A stretch of DNA of 64,000 nucleotides from Liolophura sinensis. Taxonomy: Eukaryota > Mollusca > Polyplacophora > Chitonida > Chitonidae. Position 1 is the stretch's first letter; every line of letters starts with the position of its first letter. The position numbers and the translations under genes are program-made. The stretch is taken from contig NW_027018078.1 in the NCBI RefSeq assembly GCF_032854445.1, positions 27,113 to 91,112 of the forward strand, written 5' to 3'. Shown here piece after piece: positions 23,051 through 35,050 of the stretch. The notes under the pieces were generated by a model. That model searched no databases. It saw only the letters and a list, made by a program, of their open reading frames with translations, and was not told the DNA's origin.

Positions 23051-25140
23051 TGCGGAATTTAGCCAGGCATCGGCAGCTGTTGAAAAATTGCAAATTTTCC
23101 TGGTTTCCATGGAAAAGAGACGTTGCTGGGCACGTGATTATGACATCAATGATCATTGAATTGTCACTACAGCCAAAAGTATTGGTCGGAGAGCAACGCG
23201 GTTTGCACCATTCGATTTGTCGTCACAAAATACGTCGGAGTAGCCTCTTACCAGCAGCACTGGAAAAATTTTTCGAATTTTGCATTTTTGCCTGGTCTTT
23301 TTGTTAATTGAAATCGGCTACACTGTACTATGTACCATCGCGACTGGTCATTACTATATTCAACTTTTGACTATAAGTTATGTGCCCTTCGGTAGCCCAG
23401 AAGACGACAAATCTTTGGGCTAAGCCCATTTAACTCACCCAGCAATTGCCTTACTTCTAAGTCGAAGACAATCTCAATGTCTTTATCTACGTGTAGAAAA
23501 CCACACCATTTGTACGTGAAAAACACAAGGTACTTGATACAGTCTGCTGTAAAAAGTACAACTGAACACTGACCCACTTCAGTAAGGTGCCAAAAGATGC
23601 GGAATTGAGCCAGGCATCGGCAGCTGTTAAAAAATTGCAAATATCCCTGGTTTTCCATGGAGTAAGAGCCGTTGCTACGCACGTGATTATAACATCAATG
23701 ATCATTCAATTGTCGCTACAGCCAAAAGTATTGGTCGGAGAGCAACGCGGATTGCACCATTCGATTTCTCGTCACAAAATACGTCGGATTAGCCTCTTAC
23801 TAGTTGCACCGGAACAGTTTTTCCACTTTTGCATTTTTACCTGTTGTTTTTGTTAATTGAAATCGGCTACACTGTACTCTGTACAATCGCGACTGGTCAT
23901 TACTATATTCAACTTTTGACTATAAAGTTATGTGCCCCTTCGGTAGCCAGAAGACGTCAAATCTTTGGGCTAAGCCCATTTAACTCACCCAGCAATTGCC
24001 CTTACTTCTAAGTGCGAGACAATCTCAATGTCTTTATCTACGTGTAGAAAAACCACACCATTTGTACGTGAAAAACACAAGGTACTTGATACAGTCTGCT
24101 GTAAAAAGTACAGTTGAACACTGACCCACTTCAGTAAGGTGCCAAAAGATGCGGAATTGAGCCAGGCATCGGCAGCTGTTGAAAAATTGCAAATTTCCCT
24201 GGTTTCCACGGAGTAAGAGACGTTGCTGGGCACGTGATTATGACATCAATGATCATTGAATTGTCACTACAGCCAAAAGTATTGGTCGGAGATCAACGCG
24301 GTTTGCACCATTCGATTTCTCGCCACAAAATACGTCGGATTAGCCTCTTACCAGCAGCACTGGAGCATTTTTTTTCACTTTTGCATTTTTGCATGGTCTT
24401 TTTGTTAATTGAAATCGGCTACACTGTACTCTGTACAATCGCGACTGGTCATTACTATATTCAACTTTTGACTATAAGTTATGTGCCCTTCGGTAGCCCA
24501 GAAGACGACAAATCTTTGGGCCAAGCCCATTTAACTCACCCAGCAATTGTGTTACTTCTAAGTGCAAGACAATCTCAATGTCTTTATCTACGTGTAGAAA
24601 AACCACACCATTTGTACGTGAAAAACACAAGGTACTTGATACAGTCTGCTGTAAAAAGTACAACTGACCACAGATCCACAGGAATAAGGTGCCAAAAGAT
24701 GCGGAATTGAGCCAGGCATCGGCAGCTGTTGAAAAATTGCAAATTTCCCTGGTTTCCATGGAGTAAGAGCCGTTGCTGGGCACGTGATTATGACATCAAT
24801 GATCATTCAATTGTCACTACAGCCAAAAGTATTGGTCGGAGAGCAACGCGGATTGCACCATTCGACTTCTCGTCACAAAAATACGTCGGATTAGCTTCTT
24901 ACCAGCAGCACTGAACAGTTTTTCAACTTTTGCATTTTTACCTGGTCTTTTTGTTAATTGAAATCGGCTACACTGTACTCTGTACAATCGCGACTGGTCA
25001 TTACTATATTCAACTTTTGACTATAAGTTATGTGCCCTTCGGTAGCCCAGAAGACCTGAAATCTTTGGGCTTAGCGCATTTAACTCACCCAGCAATTGTG
25101 TTACTTCTAAGTAGAAGACAATCTCAATGTCTTTATTTAC
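23051..25140 (+). repeat. Duplicated block, copy B with one extra monomer
   Basis: Partner of 18661-20200. The extra unit is 23598-24149. It carries CTACGCACG, GCGGATTGC and CTAGTTGCACCGG, which links it to the type at 17085-17240. The copy lies in the indel-rich stretch and shows single-base slips such as GGAAAAGAGACG near 23111 and CACTGAACAG near 24910. Confidence 0.85.
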
Positions 25141-27954
25141 GTGTAGAAAAACCACACCTTTTGTACATAAAATAAACAAGGTACTTGATATAGTCTGCTG
25201 TAAAAAGTACAACTGACAACAGACCCACATGAATAAGGTGCCAAAAGATGCGGAATTTAGCCAGGCATCCGCAGCTGTTGAAAAATTGCAAATTTCCCTG
25301 GTTTCCATGGAGTAAGAGCCGTTGCTGGGCACGTGATTATGACATCAATGACCATTCAATTGTCACTACAGCCAAAAGTATTGGTCGGAGAGCAACGCGG
25401 TTAGCACCATTCGATTTGTCGTCACAAAATACGTCGGATTAGCCTCTTGTCAGCAGCACTGGAACAGTTTTTCCACTTTTGCATTTTTGCCTGGTCTTTT
25501 TGTTAATTGAAATCGGCTGCACTGTACTATGTACCATCGCGACTGGTCATTACTATATTCAACTTTTGACTATATGTTATGTGCCCTTCGGTAGCCCAGA
25601 AGACGTCAAATCTTTGGGCTAAGCCCATTTAACTCACCCAGCATTTGCCTTACTTCTAAGTCGAAGACAATCTCAATGTCTTTATCTACGTGTAGAAAAA
25701 CCACACCTTTTGTACCTAAAAATCACAAGGTACTTGATACAGTCTGCTGTAAAAAGTACAACTGAACACTGACCCACTTCAGTAAGGTGCCAAAAGATGC
25801 GGAATTTAGCCAGGCATCGGCAGCTGTTGAAAAATTGCAAATATCCCTGGTTTCCATGGAGAAAGAGCCGTTGCTACGCACGTGATTATGACATCAATGA
25901 TCATTCAATTGTCGCTACAGCCAAAAGTATTGGTCGGAGAGCAACGCGGATTGCACCATTCAAATTCTGGTCACAAAATACGTCGGATTAGCCTCTTACT
26001 AGTTGCACTGGAACAGTTTTTCCACATTTGCATTTTTGCCTGGTCTTTTTGTTAATTGAAATCGGCTACACTGTACTCTGTACAATCGCGACTGGTCATT
26101 ACTATATTCAACTTTTGACTATAAGTTATGTGCCCTTCGGTAGCCCAGAAGACCTGAAATCTTTGGGCCAAGCCCATTTTACTCACCCAGCAATTGTCTT
26201 ATTTCTAAGTCCAAGACAATCTCAATGTCTTTATCTACGTGTAGAAAAACCGCACCATTTGTACATAAAAATCACAAGGTACTTGATACAGTCTGCTGTA
26301 AAAAGTACAACTAAACACTGACCCACATTTATAAGGTGCCAAAAGATGCGGAATTTAGCCAGGCATCGGCAGCTGTTAAAAAATTGCAAATATCCTGGTT
26401 CCATGGAGTAAGAGCCGTTGCTGGGCACGTGATTATGACATAAATGATCATTCAATTGTCGCTACAGCCAAAAGTGTTGGTCGGAGAGCAACGCCGTTTG
26501 CACCATTCGATTCTCCTCACAAAATACGTCGGATTAGCCTCTTACCAGCAGCACTGGAACAGTTTTTCCACTTTTGCATTTTTGCCTGGTCTTTTTGTTA
26601 ATTGAAACCGGCTACACTGTACTCTGTACAATCGCGACTGGTCATTACTATATTCAACTTTTGACTATAAGTTATGTGTCCTTTGGTAGCCCAGAAGACC
26701 TGAAATCTTTGGGCCAAGCCCATTTTACTCACCCAGCAATTGTCTTATTTCTAAGTCCAAGACAATCTCAATGTCTTTATCTACGTGTAGAAAAACCACA
26801 CCATTTGTACCTAAAAATCACAAGGTACTTTATACAGTCTGCTGTAAAAAGTACAACGGAAAACAGACCCACATGAATAAGGTGCCAAACGATGCGGAAT
26901 TGGGCCAGGCAATCGGCAGCTGTTAAAAAATTGCAAATATCCCTGGTTTCCATGGGAGTAAGAGCCGTTGCTGGGCACGTGATTATGACATCAATGATCA
27001 TTCAATTGTCACTACAGCCAAAAGTATTGGTCGGAGAGCACGCGGTTTGCACCATTCGATTTCTCGTCACAAAATACGTCGGATTAGCCTCTTACCAGCA
27101 GCACTGGAACAGTTTTTCCACTTTTGCATTTTTACCTGGTCTTTTTGTTAATTGAAATCGGCTACACTGTACTCTGTACAATCGCGACTGGTCATTACTA
27201 TATTCAACTTTTGACTATAAGTTATGTGCCCTTCGGTAGCCCAGAAGACCTGAAATCTTTGGGCTAAGCGCATTTAACTCACCCAGCTATGTGTTACTCT
27301 AAGTCCAAGACAATCTCAATGTCTTTATCTACGTGTAGAAAAACCACACCATTTGTACCTAAAAATCACAAGGTACTTGATACAGTCTGCTGTAAAAAGT
27401 ACAACTGACTACAGACCCACATGAATAAGGTGCCAAAAGATGCGGAAATTTAGCCAGGCATCGGCAGCTGTTGAAAAATTGCAAATTTTCCTGGTTTCCA
27501 CGGAGTAAGAGCCGTTGCTACGCACGTGATTATGACATCAATGATCATTCAATTGTCGCTACAGCCAAAGTATTGGTCGGAGAGCAACGCGGATTGCACC
27601 ATTCGATTTCTCGTCCACAAAATACGTCGGATTAGCCTCTTACTAGTAGCACTGGAACAGTTTTTCCACTTTTGCATTTTTGCCTGGTGTTTTTTGTTAA
27701 TTAAACCGGGTACACTGTACTCTGTACAATCGCGACTGGTCATTACTATAATTCAACTTTTGACTATAAGTTATGTGCCCTTCGGTAGCCAGAAGACCTG
27801 AAATCTTTGGGCCAAGCCCATTTAACTCACCAGCAATTGTGTTACTTCTAAGTCCAAGACAATCTCAATGTCTTTATTACGTGTAGAAAAACCACACCTT
27901 TTGTACATAAAATTCACAAGGTACTTGATATAGTCTGCTGTAAAAAGTACAACT

Positions 27955-29160
27955 GACAACAGACCCACATGAATAAGGTGCCAAAAGATGCGGAAGTTAG
28001 CCAGGCATCGGCAGCTGTTGCAAAATTGCAAATTTCCCTGGTTTCCATGGAGTAAGAGCCGTTGCTGGGCACGTGATTATGACATCAATGACCATTCAAT
28101 TGTCACTACAGCCAAAAGTATTGGTCGGAGAGCAACGCGGTTTGCACCATTCGATTTGTCGTCACAAAATACGTCGGATTAGCCTCTTGTCAGCAGCACT
28201 GAACAATTTTTCGAATTTTGCATTTTTGCCTGGTCTTTTTGTTAATTGAAATCGGCTACACTGTACTATGTACCATCGCGACTGGTCATTACTATATTCA
28301 ACTTTTGACTATATGTTATGTGCCCTTCGGTAGCCCAGAAGACGACAATCTTTGGGCTAAGCCCATTTAACTCACCCAGCAATTGCCTTAATTCTAAGTC
28401 CAAGACAATCTCAATGTCTTTATCTACGTGTAGAAAAACCACACCATTTGTACATGAAAAAAACACAAGGTACTTGATACAGTCTGCTGTAAAAAGTACA
28501 ACTGAACACTGACCCACTTCAGTAAGATGCCAAAAGATGCGGAATTGAGCCAGGCATCGGCAGCTGTTGAAAAATTGCAATTTTCCTGTTTTCCATGGAG
28601 TAAGAGCCGTTCCTGGGTACGTGATTATGACATCAATGATCATTCAATTGTCACTACAGCCAAAAGTATTAGTCGGAGAGCAACGCGGATTGCACCATTC
28701 GATTTCTCGTCACAAAATACGTCGGATTAGCCGCTTACCAGCTCCACTGGAACAGTTTTTCCACTTTTGCATTTTTACCTGTCTTTTTGTTAATTGAAAT
28801 CGGCTACACTGTACTCTGTACAATCGCGACTGGTCATTACTATATTCAACTTTTGACTATAAGTTATGTGCCCTTCGGTAGCCCAGAAGACGACAAATCT
28901 TTGGGCTAAGCGCATTTAACTCACCCAGCTATTGTGTTACTTCTAAGTGCAAGACAATCTCAATGTCTTTATCTACGTGTAGAAAAACCACACCATTTGT
29001 ACCTAAAAATCACAAGGTACTTGAGACAGTCTGCTGTAAAAAGTACAACTGACAACAGACCCACATGAATAAGGTGCCAAAAGATTGCAGAATTTAGCCA
29101 GGCATCGGCAGCTGTTAAAAAAATTGCAAATATCCCTGGTTTCCATGGAGTAAGAGCCGT
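27955..29160 (+). repeat. 3-monomer-offset duplication, copy A
   Basis: Matches 29601-30800 at an offset of about 1646-1649 bp. Shared markers are GCGGAAGTTAGCC, CAATGACCATTC, CTCTTGTCAGCAG, CCTTAATTCTAAG, CCGTTCCTGGGTACG, GCCGCTTACCAGCTCC, ACTTGAGACAG and GATGCAGAATTTAG (written GATTGCAG here). Confidence 0.85.
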
Positions 29161-29600
29161 TGCTACGCACGTGATTATAACATCAATGATCATTCAATTG
29201 TCGCTACAGCCAAAAGTATTGGTCGGAGAGCAACGCGGATTGCACCATTCGATTTCTCGTCACAAATACGTCGGATTAGCCTCTTACTAGTAGCACTGGA
29301 ACAGTTTTTCCACTTTTGCATTTTTGCCTGGTGTTTTTGTTAATTGAAACCGAGTACACTGTACTCTGTACAATCGCGACTGGTCATTACTATATTCAAC
29401 TTTTGACTATAAGTTATGTGCCCTTCGGTAGCCCAGAAGACGACAAATCTTTGGGCCAAGCCCATTTAACTCACCCAGCAATTGTGTTACTTCTAAGTCC
29501 AAGACAATCTCAATGTCTTTATTTACGTGTAGAAAAACCACACCTTTTGTACATAAAATTCACAAGGTGCTTGATATAGTCTGCTGTAAAAAGTACAACT

Positions 29601-30800
29601 GACAACAGACCCACATTTATAAGGTGCCAAAAGATGCGGAAGTTAGCCAGGCATCGGCAGCTGTTGAAAAATTGCAAATTTCCCTGGTTTCCATGGAGTA
29701 AGAGCCGTTGCTGGGCACGTGATTATGACATCAATGACCATTCAATTGTCACTACAAGCCAAAAGTATTGGTCGGAGAGCAACGCCGTTTGCACCATTCG
29801 ATTTGTCGTCACAAAATACGTCGGATTAGCCTCTTGTCAGCAGCACTGGAACAATTTTTCGAATTTTGCATTTTTGCCTGGTCTTTTGTTAATTGAAATC
29901 GGCTACACTGTACTATGTACCATCGCGACTGGTCATTACTATATTCAACTTTTGACTATATTTTATGTGCCCTTCGGTAGCCCAGAAGACCTGAAATCTT
30001 TGGGCTAAAGCCCATTTAACTCACCCAGCAATTGCCTTAATTCTAAGTCCAAGACAATCTCAATGTCTTTATCTACGTGTAGAAAAACCACACCATTTGT
30101 ACATGAAAAACACAAGGTACTTGATACAGTCTGCTGTAAAAAGTACAACTTAACACTGACCCACTTCAGTAAGATGCCAAAAGATGCGGAATTGAGCCAG
30201 GCATCGGCAGCTGTTGAAAAATTGCAAATTTTCCTGGTTTCCATGGAGTAAGAGCCGTTCCTGGGTACGTGATTATGACATCAATGATCATTCAATTGTC
30301 ACTACAGCCAAAAGTATTGGTCGGAGAGCAACGCGGATTGCACCATTTCGATTTCTCGTCACAAAATACGTCGGATTAGCCGCTTACCAGCTCCACTGGA
30401 ACAGTTTTTCCACTTTTGCATTTTTACCTGGTCTTTTTGTTAATTGAAATCGGCTACACTGTACTCTGTACAATCGCGACTGGTCATTACTATATTCAAC
30501 TTTTGACTATAAGTTATGTGCCCTTCGGTAGCCCAGAAGACCTGAAATCTTTGGGCTAAGCGCATTTAACTCACCCAGCTATTGTGTTACTTCTAAGTGC
30601 AAGACAATCTCAATGTCTTTATCTACGTGTAGAAAAACCACACCATTTGTACCTAAAAATCACAAGGTACTTGAGACAGTCTGCTGTAAAAAGTACAACT
30701 GACAACAGACCCACATGAATAAGGTGCCAAAAGATGCAGAATTTAGCCAGGCATCGGCAGCTGTTAAAAAATTGCAAATATCCCTGGTTTCCATGGAGTA
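29601..30800 (+). repeat. 3-monomer-offset duplication, copy B
   Basis: Partner of 27955-29160. Its leading junction is a recombinant: GACAACAGACC followed by CACATTTATAAGG at about 29605-29625, mixing two junction classes. Single-base slips differ between the two copies (for example CTACAAGCC near 29757 and CCATTTCGATTTC near 30345). Confidence 0.85.
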
Positions 30801-32382
30801 AGAGCCGTTGCTGGGCACGTGATTATGACATCAATGATCATTCAATTGTCACTACAGCCAAAAGTATTGGTCGGAGAGCAACGCGGTTTGCACCATTCGA
30901 TTTCTCGTCACAAAATACGTCGGATTAGCCTCTTACCAGCTGCACTGGAACAGTTTTTCCACTTTGCATTTTTACCTGGTCTTTTTGTTAACTGAAATCG
31001 GCTACACCGTACTCTGTACAATCGCGACTGGTCATTACTATATTTAACTTTTGACTATAAGTTATGTGCCCTTCGGTAGCCCAGAAGACCTGAAATCTTT
31101 GGGCTAAGCGGCATTTAACTCACCCAGCTATTGTGTTACTTCTAAGTGCAAGACAATCTCAATGTCTTTATCTACGTGTAGAAAAACCACACATTTGTAC
31201 CTAAAAATCACAAGGTACTTGATACAGTCTGCTGTAAAAAGTACAACTGACTACAGACCCACATGAATAAGGTGCCAAAAGATGCGGAATTAAGCCAGCA
31301 TCGGCAGCTGTTGAAAAATTGCAAATTTTCCTGGTTTCCCATGGAGTAAGAGACGTTGCTGGGCACGTGATTATGACATCAATGATCATTCAATTGTCAC
31401 TACAGCCAAAAGTATTGGTCGGAGAGCAACGCGGTTTGCACCATTCGATTTGTCGTCACAAAATACGTCGGATTAGCCTCTTGTCAGCAGCACTGGAACA
31501 ATTTTTCGAATTTTGCATTTTTGCCTGGTCTTTTTGTTAATTAAAATCGGCTACACTGTACTATGTACCATCGCGACTGGTCATTACTATATTCAACTTT
31601 TGACTATATGTTATGTGCCCTTCGGTAGCCCAGAAGACGTCAAATCTTTGGGCTAAGCCCATTTAACTCTCCAGCAATTGCCTTACTTCTAAGTCGAAGA
31701 CAATCTCAATGTCTTTATCTACGTGTAGAAAAAACCACACCATTTGTACATGAAAAACACAAGGTACTTGATACAGTCTGCTGTAAAAAGTACAACTGAC
31801 AACAGACCCACATGAATAAGGTGCCAAAAGATGCGGAATTTAGCCAGGCATCGGCATCTGTTGAAAAATTGCAAATTTTCCTGGTTTCCATGGAGTAAGA
31901 GCCGTTGCTGGGCACGTGATTATGACATCAATGATCATTCAATTGTCGCTACAGCCAAAAGTATTGGTCGGAGAGCAACGCGGATTGTACCATTCGATTT
32001 TTCGTCACAAAATACGTCGGATTAGCCTCTTACTAGTAGCACTAGAACAGTTTTTCCACTTTTGCATTTTTGCCTGGTGTTTTTGTTAATTGAAACCGGC
32101 TACACTGTACTCTGTACAATCGCGACTGGTCATTACTATATTCAACTTTTTGACTATAAGTTACGTGCCCTTCGGTAGCCCAGAAGACCTGAAATCTTTG
32201 GGCCAAGCCCATTTAACTCACGCAGCAATTGTCTTATTTCTAAGTCCAAGGACAATCTCAATGTCTTTATCTACGTGTAGAAAAACCACAACATTTGTAC
32301 GTAAAAAACACAAGGTACTTGATACAGTCTGCTGTAAAAAGTACAACTGAACACTGACCCACTTCAGTAAGGTGCCAAAAGA

Positions 32383-34031
32383 TGCGGAATTGAGCTAGGC
32401 ATCGGCAGCTGTTGGAAAATTGCAAATTTCCCTGGTTTTCCATGGAGTAAGAGACCGTTGCTGGGCACGTGATTATGACATCAATGATCATTCAATTGTC
32501 GCTACAGCCAAAAGTATTGGTCGGAGAGCAACGCGGATTGCACCATTCGATTTCTCGTCACAAAATACGTCGGATTAGCCTCTTGTCAGCAGCACTGGAT
32601 CATTTTTTCCACTTTTGCATTTTTGCCTGGTCTTTTTGTTAATTGAAATCGGCTACACTGTACTCTGTACAATCGCGACTGGTCATTACTATATTCAACT
32701 TTTGACTATAAGTTATGTGCCCTTCGGTAGCCCAGAAGACGACAAATCTTTGGGCCAAGCCCATTTAACTCACCCAGCAATTGCCTTACTTCTAAGTGCA
32801 AGACAATCTCAATGTCTTTATCTACGTGTAGAAAAACCACACCATTTGTACATAAAAAAACACAAGGTACTTGATACAGTCTGCTGTATAAAGTACAACT
32901 TAACACTGACCCACTTCAGTAAGGTGCCAAAAGATGCGGAATTGAGCCAGCCATCGGCAGCTGTTGAAAAATTGCAAATTTCCCTGGTTTCCATGGAGTA
33001 ACAGACGTTGCTGTGCACGTGATTATGACATCAATGATCATTCAATTGTCCCTACAGCCAAAAGTATTGGTCGGAGAGCAGCGCGGTTTGCACCATTCGA
33101 TTTCTCGTCACAAAATACGTCGGATTAGCGTCTTACCAGCAGCACTGGAACATTTTTTCCACTTTAGAATTTTTGCCTGGTCTTTTTGTTAATTGAAATC
33201 GACTACACTGTACTCTCTACAATCGCGACTGGTCATTACTATATTCAACTTTTGATTATAAGTTATGTGCCCTTCGGTAGCCCAGAAGACGACAAATCTT
33301 TGGGCCAAGCCATTTAACTTACCCAGCAATTGTGTTACTTCTAAGTGCAAGACAATCTCAATGTCTTTATCTACGTGTAGAAAAACCACACCATTTGTAC
33401 ATAAAAAAACACAAGATACTTGATACAGTCTGCTGTATAAAGTACAACTTAACACTGACCCACTTCAGTAAGGTGCCAAAAGATGCGGAATTGAGCCAGC
33501 CATCGGCAGCTGTTGAAAAATTGCAAATTTCCCTGGTTTCCATGGAGTAAGAGACGTTGCTGGGCACGTGATTATGACATCAATGATCATTCAATTGTCA
33601 CTACAGCCAAAAGTATTGGTCGGAGAGCAACGCGTTTGCACCATTCGATTTCTCGTCACAAAATACGTCGGATTAGCCTCTTACCAGCAGCACTGGAACA
33701 TTTTTTCCACTTTTGAATTTTTGCCTGGTCTTTTTGTTAATTGAAATCGACTACACTGTACTCTGTACAATCGCGACTGGTCATTACTATATTCAACTTT
33801 TGATTATAAGTTATGTGCCCTTCGGTAGCCCAGAAGACGACAAATCTTTGGGCCAAGCCCATTTAACTTACCCAGCAATTGTGTTACTTCTAAGTGCAAG
33901 ACAATCTCAATGTCTTTATCTACGTGTAGAAAAACCACACCATTTGTACGTGAAAAACACAAGGTACTTGATACAGTCTGCTGTAAAAAGTACAACTAAA
34001 CACTGACCCACATTTATAAGGTGCCAAAAGA
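32383..34031 (+). repeat. Three adjacent, closely related monomers
   Basis: Units at 32383, 32935 and 33484 share variants pairwise. CTGTATAAAGTAC and CAGCCATCGG link the first two unit ends (about 32885 and 33430). TTTTGATTATAAG, AACTTACCC and AATCGACTACAC link the second and third. The overlapping pairwise sharing suggests stepwise single-unit duplication. Confidence 0.78.
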
Positions 34032-34705
34032 TGCGGAATTGAGCCAGGCATCGGCAGCTGTTGAAAAATTGCAAATTTCCCTGGTTTCCATGGAGTAAGA
34101 GACGTTGCTGGGCACGTGATTATGACATCAATGATCATTCAATTGTCACTACAGCCAAAAGTATTGGTCGGAGAGCAACGCGGTTTGCACCATTCCATTT
34201 GTCGTCACAAAATACGTCGGATTAGCCTCTTATCAGCAGCACTGGAACACTTTTTTAAAATTTTGCATTTTTGGCCTGGTCTTTTTGTTAATTGAAATCG
34301 GCTACACTGTACTCTGTACAATCGCGACTGGTCATTACTATATTCAACTTTTGACTATAAGTTATGTGCCCTTCGGTAGCCCAGAAAACCTGAAATCTTT
34401 GGGCTAAGCGCATTTAACTCACCCAGCAATTGTGTTACTTCTAAGTGCAAGACAATCTCAATGTCTTTATTTACGTGTAGAAAAACCACACCTTTTGTAC
34501 ATAAAAATCACAAGGTAATTGATACAGTCTGCTGTAAAAAGTACAACTGACAACAGACCCACATGAATAAGGTGCCAAAAGATGCGGAATTTAGCCAGGC
34601 ATCGGCAGCTGTTGAAAAATTGCAAATTTTCCTGGTTTCCATGGAGTAAGAGCCGTTGCTGGGCACGTAATTATGACATCAATGATCATTCAATTGTCAC
34701 TACAG

Positions 34706-34712
34706 CCAACAA
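34706..34712 (+). other. 3-bp insertion (AAC) in a conserved segment
   Basis: CAGCCAACAAAAGTATTGG replaces the usual CAGCCAAAAGTATTGG. It keeps the three-base phase of the unit. I saw no second example. Confidence 0.7.
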
Positions 34713-34734
34713 AAGTATTGGTCGGAGAGCAACG

Positions 34735-35050
34735 CGGTCTGTACCATTCGATTTGTCGTTACAAAATACGTCGGATTAGCCTCTTACCAGCAGCACTGGA
34801 ACAATTTTTCCAATTTTGCATTTTTGCCTGTTGTTTTTGTTAATTGAAACCGGCTACACTGTACTCTGTACAATCGCGACTGGTCATTACTATATTCAAC
34901 TTTTGACTATAAGTTATGTGCCCTTTGTAGCCCAGAAGACGTCAAATCTTTAGGCCAAGCCCATTTAACTCACCCAGCAATTGTCTTATTTCTAAGTCCA
35001 AGACAATCTCAATGTCTTTATCTACGTGTAGAAAAACCACACCATTTGTA
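34735..35050 (+). repeat. 7-monomer-offset duplication, copy A
   Basis: Matches 38578-38890 at an offset of about 3843 bp. Shared variants are GCGGTCTGTACC, TCGTTACAAAATACG, GCCTGTTGTTTTTG, GAAACCGGC, CCCTTTG at the usual CCCTTCGG and CTTTAGGCCAAG. Confidence 0.82.

Larger units (their letters stand above)
21640..34931. other. Indel-rich stretch 1 (likely lower base accuracy)
   Basis: Single-base slips appear from GCATTTTGCATGG (about 21640) onward: GCATTTTTTACC, GTTAATGAAATC, GATTAGCTCTT, CTATAAAGTTATGTGCCCC, TTGCCCTTAC, TCGTCCACAA, GGTAGCCAGAAG, CAGCTATGTGTTACTCTAAG and others. Many are in homopolymers. The preceding 18 units are all exactly 549 bp, so the change is abrupt. Confidence 0.7.
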
